64,000 nucleotides of DNA from Salinibacterium sp. UTAS2018 (GTDB lineage: Bacteria; Actinomycetota; Actinomycetes; Actinomycetales; Microbacteriaceae). The stretch spans positions 806,001 to 870,000 of the forward strand of contig NZ_CP035375.1 of assembly GCF_004118935.1 (NCBI RefSeq), read 5' to 3'. The position numbers and the translations under genes are program-made. Each line of letters starts with the position of its first letter. Position 1 is the stretch's first letter. The notes beneath the pieces are model-generated. The model did no database searches, was not told the DNA's origin, and saw only the letters and a program-made list of their open reading frames with translations. Shown one piece after another: positions 52,629 to 62,646 of this stretch.

Positions 52629-54157
52629 GGCTTCCAGCCTTCCGCCTTCGCCATCGCCAGTGCTTCGCCAACGAGGGTGATCGAGCCCGTCACCACGACC
52701 GCACGACGTTCGTTCTCTGCGGCCCAGCTGCGGGCAAGCTCCATAGCTTCGGCGAAAGTGTCGAAGTCGGTAGTCTCGTCGGTGAACGTTCGCACGACCT
52801 CGACGAGTTCCTCAGGGTTGATGGCTCGCTCGGACTCTGACGTTGTGACGTAGAAGCGGTTGGCGATCGGCGCAAGGGCTCCGACGATTCCGGCGGCATC
52901 CTTATCGTCGAGCACGGCGATCACGAAGGCGATGTCTTCGAAAGTGAAGTACTCCTTGAGCGCAGCGGCCAGCGCGGCAGCACCGTGAGGGTTGTGCGCG
53001 GCATCCACGATGACCGTCGGCTCGGCGCCAATCACCTGAAGACGACCGGGGGACGTTACCGTCGCGAGGCCTTCCGCAAGAACGTCGTGCACGAGCGCTT
53101 GCGAGCCCGCGCCCAAGAACGACTCGACGGCGGCAATGGCGAGAGCCGCGTTGTGACCCTGGAACTCGCCAAACAGCGGCATGAAGAGATCGGAGTACGT
53201 GCCTGCGATGCCGCGAACGGTAATCAACTGGCCGCCGACAGCAACGTCACTGCTCACGAGCTCGAAGGCATCGCCTTCTACGCTCATCGTGGACTCGGTG
53301 AGATCGGCAGCACGCTCAAGTTCGATTTGAGCATCCGCAGTCTGAATCGCCGAGACGATCGCGGCAGCAGGCTTGATGATTCCCGCCTTCGTGCGAGCGA
53401 TCTCAGAAATTGTGGAACCCAAACGGTGAGTGTGGTCGAGCGCGATCGGGCTGAACACCGCAACCTGGCCGTCGGCGACATTCGTGGAATCCCACTCGCC
53501 GCCCATCCCAACCTCAAGAATGGCGACATCAACAGGGGCCTCGGCGAAGCTCGCGAAAGCGAGCACCGTGAGCGCCTCGAAGTAGGTCAGAGCCTCTTCA
53601 CCTTTGGCAAGCAACTCGGCATCGACCATCAGCAGGAACGGGCGGATGTCGGCCCAGTTCTCGGCCAACGCGCGGTTAGAAATGGGGCGGCCGTCGATCA
53701 CAATGCGCTCGTTGACGCGCACCAGGTGCGGACTCGTCATGAGCCCGGTGCGCAGCCCGTAAGCGCGCAAAATGCTCTCGGTAATGCGGCTCGTGCTCGT
53801 CTTGCCGTTCGTACCCGTGATGTGAATCACGGGGTAGGTGCGCTGCGGGTCTCCGATGAGCTCCACGGCACGACGAGTGGCTTCGAGCCGCGGCTGAGGC
53901 GCCTGCTCCCCCACACGGGCAAGCAATTCTTCGAAGACGTTCTCGGCATCCGTCTGGTATTCGGAGTCTTCGAGCTCGAAATCGGAGTCGTCGTCGATGT
54001 TGGTGCCTTCGAACCCGTCGGCGAAGGGGCTCAGGTCGGCGAGAGGATGCTCCGGGCCAAGCTCAGCGCGCTCTTCGTCGGTCAGCTCCACCTCAATGGG
54101 GTCGCCATTTTCATCGAATTGGCCGTCGTTGCCGAGTTCGTCATCGCGGTCAGACAT
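52625..54157 (-). CDS. folC: Folylpolyglutamate synthase / dihydrofolate synthase
   Basis: 510 aa. P-loop [19 protein letters not shown] near residue 113, the omega-loop and metal-binding region [13 protein letters not shown], and C-terminal [12 protein letters not shown] are intact. Adds glutamate to folates and pteroate. The N-terminal 70 residues are very acidic ([30 protein letters not shown]) and lie outside the enzyme fold; the start could be internal, but the present ATG overlaps the ileS stop by 8 nt, as in coupled operons. Confidence 0.93.
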   Translation of the reverse strand: MSDRDDELGNDGQFDENGDPIEVELTDEERAELGPEHPLADLSPFADGFEGTNIDDDSDFELEDSEYQTDAENVFEELLARVGEQAPQPRLEATRRAVELIGDPQRTYPVIHITGTNGKTSTSRITESILRAYGLRTGLMTSPHLVRVNERIVIDGRPISNRALAENWADIRPFLLMVDAELLAKGEEALTYFEALTVLAFASFAEAPVDVAILEVGMGGEWDSTNVADGQVAVFSPIALDHTHRLGSTISEIARTKAGIIKPAAAIVSAIQTADAQIELERAADLTESTMSVEGDAFELVSSDVAVGGQLITVRGIAGTYSDLFMPLFGEFQGHNAALAIAAVESFLGAGSQALVHDVLAEGLATVTSPGRLQVIGAEPTVIVDAAHNPHGAAALAAALKEYFTFEDIAFVIAVLDDKDAAGIVGALAPIANRFYVTTSESERAINPEELVEVVRTFTDETTDFDTFAEAMELARSWAAENERRAVVVTGSITLVGEALAMAKAEGWKP

Positions 54158-57100
54158 TGGTCGTTCCCATCTTGGTGATATCGATCACCAGCGCGCCGAT
54201 GTTGGCGTATTTTCCTGCCGCCAGTTGCGTGCGGTGCACCTCTAGTGTGCCCTCTTCGAGTTCGTTCGCGAAGGCCTGAACAACGGATTCCGCTGCAAGC
54301 GTTTCTGCCGCGATCATCGCGCTGTGGAACCCAATCGCTTCGTGATCTGCGGCGTCGAGCGCACCAATCGTGAGGGCGATGCGGTCGCTGACATCGAAGC
54401 CGGCGGCCTTGCGGGCATCCTGAATGGCGCGGATGACGTCGCGAGCGAGTCCTTCGGCCGACAGCTCCGGAGTGAGCTGGGTATCGATGATGACGAAGCC
54501 ACCATCGGAGAGGAACGCGATGGCGCTGGATTCGTCGGCGGCTTCCATCTGAAGTTCGTACTCGCCGACTTCGAGCGGCATGCCATTAACGGAGACGCCC
54601 TCGGCGGTGGTTTCCCAGTTGCCGGCCTTGGCCTCCTTGATGACTTGCTGCACTTGCTTGCCGACGCGCGGGCCGAGGGCACGAGCGTTGACCGTGAGCT
54701 TTTTGGTGATGCCGAAGCTGTCGAGTGATCCTTCTTCGAGGAGTTCGAACTTGACGGCCTTAACGTTGAGTTCGTCGCGCAGGATGTCGCTGAACGGAGC
54801 GAGAGCCGACGGCACGGCGCTAACGACGGTGAGCGAGGCCAGCGGCAGGCGCACGCGCAGGCTGCGAGCCTTGCGCAGAGCAAGCCCGCTGGACGCGATT
54901 TCGCGAACGCGGTCCATCGACGCGACCAAGTCGTGGTCGGCGGGGAAGGCTGCGGCGTCGGGCCAGTCAGTGAGGTGCACGCTGCGGCCGTTGGTGAGCC
55001 CGCGCCACATCTCTTCGGCGACGAGTGGGAGCAGCGGGGCAGCAACGCGGGCGACCGTCTCGAGCACCGTGAAGAGCGTGTCGAAGGCATCCGTGTCATC
55101 GCCGCTCCAGAAGCGGTCGCGGCTGCGACGCACATACCAGTTGGTCAGCACGTCGGCGAAGTCGCGGAGCTTGGCCGCGGCCATCGGGCTATCGAGAGCC
55201 TCGAGCTCAGCCGTGACATCCTCAATCAGCTCGCGCGTTTTGGCGAGCAAGTACCGGTCAAGAACGTTCTTGGAGTCGGTGCGCCACTTCGCTTCGTAGT
55301 TATCGGCCGCATTGGCATACAGGGTGAAGAAGTAATACGTGCTCCACAGCGGGAGCAGCATCTGCCGAACACCATCGCGGATGCCCTCTTCGGTGACCAT
55401 GAGGTTGCCGCCGCGGATGACCGAGCTCGACATGAGGAACCAGCGCATCGCGTCGGCACCATCGCGCTCGAAGACCTCGGAGACATCCGGGTAGTTGCGC
55501 AGGCTCTTCGACATCTTTTGGCCATCGTTACCGAGCACAATGCCGTGACTGATGACGTTCGAGAACGCCGGGCGGTCAAACAGCGCCGTCGAGAGCGTGT
55601 GGAGGGTGTAGAACCAACCGCGAGTCTGACCGATGTACTCCACGATGAAGTCAGCCGGGCTGTGGCTATCGAACCACTCCTGGTTCTCGAACGGGTAGTG
55701 AACCTGCGCGAACGGCATCGAGCCCGAATCGAACCAGACGTCAAGAACATCTTCGATGCGGCGCATCGTGGACTGACCACTCGGGTCGTCGGGGTTCGGG
55801 CGCGTCAGCTCATCGATGAACGGGCGGTGCAGGTCGGGCTCGCCATCGTGATTGAGGGGCAAACGGCCAAAGTCAGCTTGGATCTCGGCCAGCGAGCCGT
55901 AGACATCCACACGCGGGAAATCGGGGTTGTCGCTCTTCCAGATCGGGATGGGCGAACCCCAGTAGCGGTTGCGGCTGATCGACCAGTCGCGGGCATTGCC
56001 CACCCACTTGCCGAACTGGCCTTCCTTGACGTTTTCGGGAACCCAGTTGATTTCCTGGTTGAGCTCGCTCATGCGGTCGCGGAACTCGGGAACCTTCACG
56101 AACCAGCTTGAGACAGCCTTGTAGATCAGCGGATTGCGGCAGCGCCAGCAGTGCGGGTAGGAGTGCTCGTAGCTGGCGACCTTGAGCAGGCGGCCTTCTT
56201 CGCGCAGCAGCTTCGTGAGCGGCTTGTTGGCATCGAACACCTGCATGCCTTCAACGGGCGGCACCGAGGGCAAGAACTTGCCGCCGTCGTCGACCGAGAT
56301 CACGACAGGGATGCCCGCAGCGGCACAGACGTTCTGGTCATCTTCACCGTAGGCGGGCGCCTGGTGCACGATGCCGGTACCTTCGCCGGTAGCGACGTAG
56401 TCGGCAACCAAGAACTGCCACGCGTTTTCGGTGCCGTACGTTTCGGCATCCGCATAAAAGTCCCAGAGGCGGTCGTAACGAACACCGTCGAGTTCGGCGC
56501 CCTTGATGGTGCGCGTCACCGCAGCGAGCGCTTCTTCTGCGGTCTCGTACCCGAGTTCCTTCGCATAGGCGGCAACAGTGTCGCCAGCGAGCATGAACTG
56601 CGCCGCGCCCTCTTCAGAGCCATCGCCGGCACCGAGCGGGCCCGACGGCAGCACCGCGTAATCGATGTCGGGACCGACAGCGAGCGCGAGGTTGGTGGGA
56701 AGCGTCCATGGAGTGGTCGTCCAGGCGAGAGCCTTTACGCCGGTGAGGCCGAGGCTCTCGGCCTTCACGCCGTCAAGCGGGAAGGTCACCGTAACGGTCT
56801 GGTCTTGACGCATCTTGTAGACGTCGTCATCCATGCGAAGTTCGTGATTAGAGAGCGGAGTCTCATCGTTCCAGCAGTAGGGCAGAACGCGGAAACCTTC
56901 GTACGCGAGGTTCTTCTCGTGCAGTTGCTTGAACGCCCAGATGACGCTCTCCATGAAGTTGACGTCAAGTGTCTTGTAGTCGTTCTCGAAGTCAACCCAG
57001 CGCGCCATACGCGTGACGTACTCCTGCCACTCACCGGTGTACTTGAGGACCGATTCGCGAGCGGCAGCATTGAACTTGTCGATGCCCATCTCTTCGATCT

Positions 57101-57440
57101 GGCTCTTCTCGGTGATGCCGAGCTGGCGCATCGCCTCAAGCTCAGCGGGCAAGCCGTGAGTGTCCCAGCCGAAGCGGCGGTGCACTTGCTTGCCGCGCAT
57201 GGTTTGGAAGCGCGGGAAGAGATCTTTCGCGTACCCGGTCAGCAGGTGACCGTAGTGCGGGAGGCCGTTGGCAAAGGGAGGGCCGTCGTAGAAGACCCAC
57301 TCGTCGGCGCCTTCACGCTGGTCGATGGATGCCTGAAAAGTGTCGTCGGACTTCCAGTACGAGAGCACTTGCTCTTCGATCGCCGGAAACTTCGGTGACG
57401 GCGCGACGGAATCGTCTGAGCTGTGGCGGGGATACGACAT
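54150..57440 (-). CDS. ileS: Isoleucyl-tRNA synthetase, type 2 (eukaryote-like)
   Basis: 1096 aa from ATG 57440; the open frame upstream runs through the T-box leader. HIGH-type motif GLPHYGH (about residue 60), editing-domain stretch [25 protein letters not shown] motif [16 protein letters not shown], and an anticodon-binding domain with a long C-terminal extension. Sequence style ([51 protein letters not shown]) is the type 2 group also found in eukaryotes. Those enzymes are often less sensitive to mupirocin; sensitivity here cannot be read from sequence. Confidence 0.96.
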   Translation of the reverse strand: MSYPRHSSDDSVAPSPKFPAIEEQVLSYWKSDDTFQASIDQREGADEWVFYDGPPFANGLPHYGHLLTGYAKDLFPRFQTMRGKQVHRRFGWDTHGLPAELEAMRQLGITEKSQIEEMGIDKFNAAARESVLKYTGEWQEYVTRMARWVDFENDYKTLDVNFMESVIWAFKQLHEKNLAYEGFRVLPYCWNDETPLSNHELRMDDDVYKMRQDQTVTVTFPLDGVKAESLGLTGVKALAWTTTPWTLPTNLALAVGPDIDYAVLPSGPLGAGDGSEEGAAQFMLAGDTVAAYAKELGYETAEEALAAVTRTIKGAELDGVRYDRLWDFYADAETYGTENAWQFLVADYVATGEGTGIVHQAPAYGEDDQNVCAAAGIPVVISVDDGGKFLPSVPPVEGMQVFDANKPLTKLLREEGRLLKVASYEHSYPHCWRCRNPLIYKAVSSWFVKVPEFRDRMSELNQEINWVPENVKEGQFGKWVGNARDWSISRNRYWGSPIPIWKSDNPDFPRVDVYGSLAEIQADFGRLPLNHDGEPDLHRPFIDELTRPNPDDPSGQSTMRRIEDVLDVWFDSGSMPFAQVHYPFENQEWFDSHSPADFIVEYIGQTRGWFYTLHTLSTALFDRPAFSNVISHGIVLGNDGQKMSKSLRNYPDVSEVFERDGADAMRWFLMSSSVIRGGNLMVTEEGIRDGVRQMLLPLWSTYYFFTLYANAADNYEAKWRTDSKNVLDRYLLAKTRELIEDVTAELEALDSPMAAAKLRDFADVLTNWYVRRSRDRFWSGDDTDAFDTLFTVLETVARVAAPLLPLVAEEMWRGLTNGRSVHLTDWPDAAAFPADHDLVASMDRVREIASSGLALRKARSLRVRLPLASLTVVSAVPSALAPFSDILRDELNVKAVKFELLEEGSLDSFGITKKLTVNARALGPRVGKQVQQVIKEAKAGNWETTAEGVSVNGMPLEVGEYELQMEAADESSAIAFLSDGGFVIIDTQLTPELSAEGLARDVIRAIQDARKAAGFDVSDRIALTIGALDAADHEAIGFHSAMIAAETLAAESVVQAFANELEEGTLEVHRTQLAAGKYANIGALVIDITKMGTTNV

Positions 57441-57652
57441 GAGGCTCCAGTGGTACGTAGGTGCGAATAATCTGCACGAGGACGACCTCTCAGCCGCGGT
57501 ACCACCCCGCTTATGCGCCCGGAAGCACACCACTCAAATCGCTGTAACGGGCTTACCCGTTCGGTTCTACCGCCGCCCGCTCCCCTGCCAAGGCAAGGAT
57601 TGAGACGATTTCTTCCGAACGCTCCCCGGTGATAGCCGGTTCATAGCGTGTA
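57441..57652 (-). promoter_or_regulatory. ileS T-box riboswitch (actinobacterial translational type)
   Basis: On the minus strand the T-box core GGGGTGGTACCGCGG lies at about 57508-57494; its UGGU pairs with the ACCA end of tRNA-Ile. The specifier region GGCTATCACCGGGGAGC carries codon AUC at 57633-57631, followed by CGGAAGAA, the arrangement of actinobacterial ileS T-boxes with a short stem I. There is no terminator before ileS, so control is probably at translation initiation. A -10-like TATCAT is at 57664-57659. Confidence 0.92.
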
Positions 57653-57688
57653 GCAGCAATGATACGCGAGTTAGCTGACCGCTGAGCG

Positions 57689-58693
57689 CTATTTTTTGGC
57701 GACGGTAGCGAGCGCTTCCGCGGCACGTTGAGCATCGTGCATGGTGACGATGAACTGCTTGCCGTTCGTTCGTGTCACCTCGAGGGCTTCGCCCGCGGCG
57801 AGCACGATTCCGCTGCGACCGCCCGGAGCCCACCGCCACCCGTAGCCGCCGAACTCCCCAATCGGATTCACCTCGACAACGCCGACGGAGGCGATCTGGT
57901 CAGGAGCGATAGATGCGCGGGGAAAGCCGAAGGCGGAACGAACCCGAAGCCCGCGGTGATCAATGGTGACGCGCCACGAGAGTGTGCTGACGGCGAGCGC
58001 CATCACGACGAGGCCGATGACTGCTGGCAGCAGCAGTTCAGCGGGATTGCTGACCGCTTGCACTCCGAGGGCGACTCCGAGGGCCACAAGCGCGACTGTG
58101 ACGATCACGACGACTCCAGCCCCGACCCGCGTGCCGCTGGAGAAGTGAACGCGCTGCGTAGTAGCGCCTTCGAGCGGCTTGGCGGTGACCGACGTCGACG
58201 TGATCTGCTCCGACGGCGGCAGCATGAGCCAGGCCAAGCCCGCGACAACCAAGGCGATCGGGAAGGCGGCGAGCGCGATCCCGCCAATGTCCGGAGCGTT
58301 CTCGGCATTGTCGAGCCCGCGCTGAACGGCGAGAGAACCTGCCGCGATGATGCTGAGCGAAAGGGACATGAATACAGAGGTCGCCACCATGATCTTGTGC
58401 ACCCAGAGCATGCCGCCCTGAGGCCCGCCCTTCCAACTCGCGAAGGCGGCGAGCGCAGCGAAGACGAGTGTCAACAGCAGCGGAAGCGCGATAACGCTCC
58501 CGACGGTGGAGTAGCCATCGGGCCCGGAAGTTCCCCAGTGCGAGGCGACGGGGTTCGGCAGCTCGGGGACCCACAGCGCCATCACAAAAGCCGCGGCCAT
58601 CGTGATCAATAGCGGGAAGACGACTCCGATCACGATGATGAGGCGGCGGTTGCGCGTGAGTTGGGGCGCAACGTTCTCGGCAGGAAGGGTCAT
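57689..58693 (-). CDS. DUF1648 domain membrane protein
   Basis: 334 aa. The N-terminal region (RLIIVIGVVFPLLITMAAAFVMALWVPELPNPVASHWGTSGPDGYSTVGSVIALPLLLT) is a DUF1648 domain, followed by several more helices and a C-terminal PH-like region (VTIDHRGLRVRSAFGFPRASIAPDQIASVGVVEVNPIGEFGGYGWRW). Overlaps the GntR regulator gene by 4 nt. Proteins of this architecture accompany YtrA-type regulators; function unknown. The ileS promoter appears to lie near its 3' end. Confidence 0.85.
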   Translation of the reverse strand: MTLPAENVAPQLTRNRRLIIVIGVVFPLLITMAAAFVMALWVPELPNPVASHWGTSGPDGYSTVGSVIALPLLLTLVFAALAAFASWKGGPQGGMLWVHKIMVATSVFMSLSLSIIAAGSLAVQRGLDNAENAPDIGGIALAAFPIALVVAGLAWLMLPPSEQITSTSVTAKPLEGATTQRVHFSSGTRVGAGVVVIVTVALVALGVALGVQAVSNPAELLLPAVIGLVVMALAVSTLSWRVTIDHRGLRVRSAFGFPRASIAPDQIASVGVVEVNPIGEFGGYGWRWAPGGRSGIVLAAGEALEVTRTNGKQFIVTMHDAQRAAEALATVAKK

Positions 58694-59040
58694 TTGTATT
58701 CCACTCGGATGAGGGCGGTCAGTGCAGCTACGGAAATGTTCTGGGTGCGGGCTTCGGCCACGATCGCGGCGATGCCGACGGCCAGGGAGTCGTAACTGTG
58801 AGCGGTGGCCGCGACGATCGCGCCGCGACCTCGACGGAGTTCGATGAAGCCTTCGTCGCGCAGCTCTTGGTACGCCCGCAGCACGGTGTGCATGTTGACG
58901 CCGAGCGAGCCGGCTAGTTCACGAGCACTGGGGAGCCTCTCCCCCGCCGTGACCGACTTTTCGATGACTGATTGGCGGATGCTCGCCGCGAGTTGCTCGA
59001 AGAGCGGCGTCTCTGACGCGGGATCGACTCGAACTAACAT
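58690..59040 (-). CDS. GntR-family regulator, YtrA subfamily
   Basis: 116 aa: MLVRVDPASETPLFEQLAASIRQSVIEKSVTAGERLPSARELAGSLGVNMHTVLRAYQELRDEGFIELRRGRGAIVAA, the winged helix of the YtrA subgroup with only a short C-terminal helical tail. Such regulators repress their own operon with adjacent membrane genes. It is leaderless by prediction, and a perfect palindrome lies 19-31 bp upstream of the start. Confidence 0.92.
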   Translation of the reverse strand: MLVRVDPASETPLFEQLAASIRQSVIEKSVTAGERLPSARELAGSLGVNMHTVLRAYQELRDEGFIELRRGRGAIVAATAHSYDSLAVGIAAIVAEARTQNISVAALTALIRVEYK

Positions 59041-59046
59041 GATCCC

Positions 59047-59052
59047 ACCATA
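59047..59052 (-). promoter_or_regulatory. -10 element of a likely leaderless promoter for the GntR operon
   Basis: On the minus strand TATGGT precedes ATG 59040 by exactly 6 nt. Confidence 0.6.
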
Positions 59053-59058
59053 GTTGTT

Positions 59059-59071
59059 CTAGTTGGACTAG
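59059..59071. promoter_or_regulatory. Palindromic operator candidate for the GntR regulator
   Basis: CTAGTTGGACTAG: perfect 5-bp arms around TGG, between the -10 and the expected -35. The adjacent TAGTTG repeats the half-site. Position fits autorepression. Confidence 0.65.
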
Positions 59072-59104
59072 CACAAGTGGGCTTTAGCGTGTCTTCGCAC
59101 CGCA

Positions 59105-60358
59105 TCAGAAGCGGCGACGGGCGGGCATTTCTTGCACGTGCTTCAGTTCGGGGGCGGATGCTGGAGCCGAACTGAGACGGCGTGCCAATCGAGCAGTCCA
59201 CGGGCTTGCCGTGGCCCCATGAGCGAAGACGCTGACGAGGATCGTCCACACCGCAACAGAGAACACGGTGTCAGCGACAGAACCACTCAGTTCATCGAAC
59301 ACCAAGAGAGCGAACAGAATAGAGGCAAGCCCGCGCGGCCCGAACCAGCCGATGAAAAGCCGGGTCTCGAAGCGGGTTCCCGACCACGCCATCGCCAGAA
59401 GAACCGGCACCATGCGCACCACCGTCAACGAGAGCACCACGTAGAGGGCGATCTGCCACGTGAGCGAGGTGAGGATGGGCGCTGCGAGCACTGCGCCGAA
59501 CACGAGGAACGTGATCGAGCTCAGCAGCTCGCCCTCGTCTTCCGTGAAGTCCTGAACATCCTCGCAGTGGTCGCGAGCAACCTCGCTGAAGGCAAGACCC
59601 GCCACAAAGGCCGCGATGAAACCATTGCCGCCGAGCGCCCCCGCACTCGCATAGGCTGCGACCGCGATAGCGATGGTGGCCAACTGGCGGTAAATACCGT
59701 CCACGAATCCCGCGCTCGACGCGCGACTCAGCAGCCACCCGCCCAGTAGGCCGACGAGCGCGCCGAAGATTATTCCGAAGCCAATTTGCTGTGCAGCGAA
59801 GAGCCCCCAGCTCTGCCCCGCTGCCGCTCCCGTTTCGGTCGCCGCAATTGCTAGAAAAACCGTAACGACCGGAACCATGATTCCGTCGTTGAGTCCGCTC
59901 TCTACGTTGAGGGCCTGCCGAATGCGCACCGGCAACCGTTTGTCGCTGACGACCGCTTGACCGAGGGCCGCATCCGTCGGAGCCAGAATCGCGGCAATGA
60001 GGGCAGCCTCGATAAAAGTCAGCTCACCGAACAGGGCCCAGGCGGCGACTGCTCCGAGCGCGATGGTGAGCGGAAGCCCGATACCTAACAAGCGCAGGGG
60101 AAGAAAGATCTGCTTGCGCAACGCTCGAAGGTCGATGCGCACAGCATCCGTAAAGAGCACCAACACAAGGGTGGCCTCCACGAGGATCGAGACGACCTCG
60201 CTTTTGAGGTCGAGCTGAAACCACTGAGCCCCGACGACGCCCAACAGGATGCCCGCTGTCGTAAAGACCATCGGCGCGGTCACGGGAGACAGCGCCAATT
60301 TGCGCGACACCATCGCGAAGGCGAACACCACGAGGGCAACGATCACGAGTTCGGTCAT
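59105..60358 (-). CDS. NhaP-type Na+(K+)/H+ antiporter (CPA1)
   Basis: 417 aa from ATG 60358, chosen for the strong GGAGGAA just upstream; the open frame begins earlier at 60472. About 12 helices: VIVALVVFAFAMVSRKLALSPVTAPMVFTTAGILLGVVG, then IEAALIAAILAPTDAALGQAVVSDKRLPVRIRQALNVESGLNDGIMVPVVTVFLA, with the conserved ND pair in ESGLNDG that carries ions in CPA1 proteins. Predicted plasma-membrane ion exchange for pH and salt balance. Divergent from the TDT transporter gene. Confidence 0.9.
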   Translation of the reverse strand: MTELVIVALVVFAFAMVSRKLALSPVTAPMVFTTAGILLGVVGAQWFQLDLKSEVVSILVEATLVLVLFTDAVRIDLRALRKQIFLPLRLLGIGLPLTIALGAVAAWALFGELTFIEAALIAAILAPTDAALGQAVVSDKRLPVRIRQALNVESGLNDGIMVPVVTVFLAIAATETGAAAGQSWGLFAAQQIGFGIIFGALVGLLGGWLLSRASSAGFVDGIYRQLATIAIAVAAYASAGALGGNGFIAAFVAGLAFSEVARDHCEDVQDFTEDEGELLSSITFLVFGAVLAAPILTSLTWQIALYVVLSLTVVRMVPVLLAMAWSGTRFETRLFIGWFGPRGLASILFALLVFDELSGSVADTVFSVAVWTILVSVFAHGATASPWTARLARRLSSAPASAPELKHVQEMPARRRF

Positions 60359-60516
60359 GGTTCCTCCACTGCAGAACGAGGCGCGGCATGCCCCGTAGCC
60401 GTGCACTACTGCCGCGCAGCACCGGGGTGGCTCAAGGTTACGGGAATGCGGCACGAATACCCGCGGTTGCACCGGTGGGCCGAACCCGTCGCGCCTCCGA
60501 CTTTTAGAAACGACTC

Positions 60517-61704
60517 ATGAGCAGCCAGACCCCTCGCCGCCGCCTCCTTGTGCGCGACCTCAGCAGCCCCCGCCTCGTCATCTCAAACATCAGCCCGAAC
60601 TGGTTCGCCTCTGTGATGGGCACGGGCATCGTCGCGAATGCGGCGGCGGCCCTTCCGCTCATCGCTCCGCAACTGCACGTGTTTGCGACTACCGTGTGGG
60701 TGATCGCGACCGTATTGCTCTTCGGGTTGATCGCCGCGAGCGCAGCGCACTGGATCGCCCACCGTGAGGTCGCACTTTCGTACCACCGGCATCCGGCAAT
60801 GGTGCATTTCTACGGTGCTCCACCGCTGGCGATTCTCACTATCGGGGCGGGTGCGTTGCTGTTCGGCCCTGACATCATGGGGGCGGATGCTGCGCTCACC
60901 GTCGCGCTTGTGCTGTGGTCGATCGGCACTGTGCTGGGTCTCGCCACCGCCGTGATTGTTCCGTTCTTGACCTTCACGTCGTCGTCGGTCACCGACCAGT
61001 CGGCATTCGGAGGCTGGATCATGCCCGTCGTTCCCCCGCTGGTTTCGGCAGCCGCCGGTGCACCGTTGATCCCGTTCTTACCCGCGGGCGAGGCGCGCTT
61101 AACGATGCTGCTCGCCTGTTACGCAATGTTCGGGCTCAGCATGATGGCCACCGCGGTGATTCTGCCATTGATTTGGGGACGACTGGCTCGCCACAACATC
61201 GGCAACGCCGCAGCGGTACCGACCCTGTGGATTGTGCTCGGCCCGCTCGGGCAGTCAATCACCGCAGTCATCGTGCTGGGAGCAGTTGCTCCGTTCGCCG
61301 TGGCGGCAGAACTCGCCGAAGCGCTCCGCATATTCGGGTTCATCTACGGCGTTCCGATGCTCGGATTCGCGTTGCTCTGGACAGCTCTTGCGCTCACTAT
61401 GACCATTCATACTGCCCGCCGCGGTTTACCGTTCAGCCTCACGTGGTGGTCATTCACCTTCCCGGTGGGCAACATGGTGGTCGCGTTGAGTGCGCTCGCC
61501 GCGGCGACCGGGTCCGTTGTGCTGACAGCGATGGCTCTTGTCAGCTTCGTGGCGTTGGTCGGGGCGTGGATGCTCGTTGCATTGCGCACCTTTGCCGGAA
61601 GCGTCATCCGCGGCACCCTGTTCTTGGCGCCGCCCGCAGTGAGCGATGGGAACGCCGTGGTCGAGCCAGCCGTGCCCGCAACACCAGTCGCTCCCGGCGT
61701 GTGA
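60517..61704 (+). CDS. TDT family transporter (TehA/Mae1/SLAC1-like)
   Basis: 395 aa with about ten helices. The N-terminal motif ISPNWFASVMGTGIVANAAAALP is the family signature near the first helix. Further conserved: HPAMVHFYGAPPLAILTIGAG and LTWWSFTFPVGNMVVALSALAAATGS. Members transport C4-dicarboxylates, sulfite or chloride, or confer tellurite tolerance; the substrate here is open. TAGAAA sits 6 nt before the ATG, a weaker version of the leaderless arrangement. Confidence 0.88.
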   Translation: MSSQTPRRRLLVRDLSSPRLVISNISPNWFASVMGTGIVANAAAALPLIAPQLHVFATTVWVIATVLLFGLIAASAAHWIAHREVALSYHRHPAMVHFYGAPPLAILTIGAGALLFGPDIMGADAALTVALVLWSIGTVLGLATAVIVPFLTFTSSSVTDQSAFGGWIMPVVPPLVSAAAGAPLIPFLPAGEARLTMLLACYAMFGLSMMATAVILPLIWGRLARHNIGNAAAVPTLWIVLGPLGQSITAVIVLGAVAPFAVAAELAEALRIFGFIYGVPMLGFALLWTALALTMTIHTARRGLPFSLTWWSFTFPVGNMVVALSALAAATGSVVLTAMALVSFVALVGAWMLVALRTFAGSVIRGTLFLAPPAVSDGNAVVEPAVPATPVAPGV

Positions 61705-61856
61705 GAACTGCGATTGTTGCGCATCCCACAAATCTGAGCGCGTTTATTAGCACGAGGCGCACACAGCTCGCCGCGAACTATGACTAGGGTTATTCAGGCA
61801 CCCGCCTATTCAGGCAGGGCTCTTCACAGTTCGCAGACAAAGGAAAGGAGCGTCGC
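61705..61856. other. bioY upstream region with direct repeat
   Basis: Contains TATTCAGGCA twice, 16 bp apart (61791-61800 and 61807-61816), about 40-65 bp before the bioY start. Could be a regulator binding site. It does not match the BioQ or BirA boxes I know. Confidence 0.4.
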
Positions 61857-62456
61857 GTGTCGACTCTCACTTTGACCCTCGGCCGGCCCACGCTCGCCGA
61901 CACCGTCTTTTCTCGTAGCCTCGCCACTGACATCACGCTCGTTGCCGCCGGCGCCGCTTTGACTGCTGTGATGGCCCAAGTTGTTGTGCCGCTGTACCCC
62001 GTACCGATCACGGGCCAGACGCTTGCTGTGCTCCTTGTCGGTGCTTCGCTCGGTGCCACGCGTGGTGCGATCTCGATGGCGCTGTACGCACTGCTCGGCC
62101 TGGTGGGGCTCCCCGTCTTCAGCGAAGCATCCTCTGGGCTTAACGTTCTCGCGGGCACCACCGGTGGCTACATCGTCGGTTTCATCTTCGCCGCTGCCTT
62201 CACCGGCTGGCTCGCTCAGCGCGACTGGGACAAGAAGTTCCTCGGCGCTGCGCTCTCGTTCGTCGGCGGCACCGTCGTCACCTTCGCATTCGGCCTCACG
62301 TGGCTCGCCCTCGTGACCGGCGGAACCCTCGAGCAGGTTCTGGCCTGGGGCCTCTACCCCTTCATCATCGGTGGACTCATCAAGGCCGGCATCGCCGCAG
62401 CCGTGATCCCCACCACGTGGAAGATCGCCACCAAGTTCTCACGCAAGCAGGACTAG
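61857..62456 (+). CDS. bioY: BioY biotin transporter S component
   Basis: 199 aa with six helices: DITLVAAGAALTAVMAQVVVPLYPVPITGQTLAVLLVGASLGATRGAISMALYALLGLVGLPVFSEASSGLNVLAGTTGGYIVGFIFAAAFTGWLAQR. The PVPITGQTLAVLLVGA and GGYIVGF motifs identify BioY, the biotin-binding S component of ECF importers. No ECF A/T genes are adjacent, so it either uses a shared module elsewhere or works alone. GTG start with GGAG 6 nt upstream. Followed by a strong terminator. Confidence 0.94.
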   Translation: MSTLTLTLGRPTLADTVFSRSLATDITLVAAGAALTAVMAQVVVPLYPVPITGQTLAVLLVGASLGATRGAISMALYALLGLVGLPVFSEASSGLNVLAGTTGGYIVGFIFAAAFTGWLAQRDWDKKFLGAALSFVGGTVVTFAFGLTWLALVTGGTLEQVLAWGLYPFIIGGLIKAGIAAAVIPTTWKIATKFSRKQD

Positions 62457-62487
62457 GGCGCGCTCTCAGCGTCTTGTAGCTTCACTC

Positions 62488-62527
62488 ACCGGGTCGGTTG
62501 TGCTTAGGCACACCGGCCCGGTTTTTT
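62488..62527 (+). terminator. Rho-independent terminator after bioY
   Basis: ACCGGGTCGGTTGTGC pairs with GCACACCGGCCCGGT (one bulge, one wobble) around TTAG and is followed by TTTTT. Confidence 0.92.
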
Positions 62528-62646
62528 GTCATGTTAGAGTTTATGTACTGAGTTCAACAAAGAAGCAATTGCCTCCTCCGAGCATCCCCCTCGCCGCGCT
62601 CAGCTCCCCTTCCGGCCACAAGCCATCCCCACACAAAGGACACTCG

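Noticed and set aside
52985..54178. Plus-strand open frame of 397 aa
   Set aside because: Antisense to folC; an effect of high GC at third codon positions.
54933..57398. Plus-strand open frames of 392 and 415 aa
   Set aside because: Antisense to ileS, whose identity is certain.
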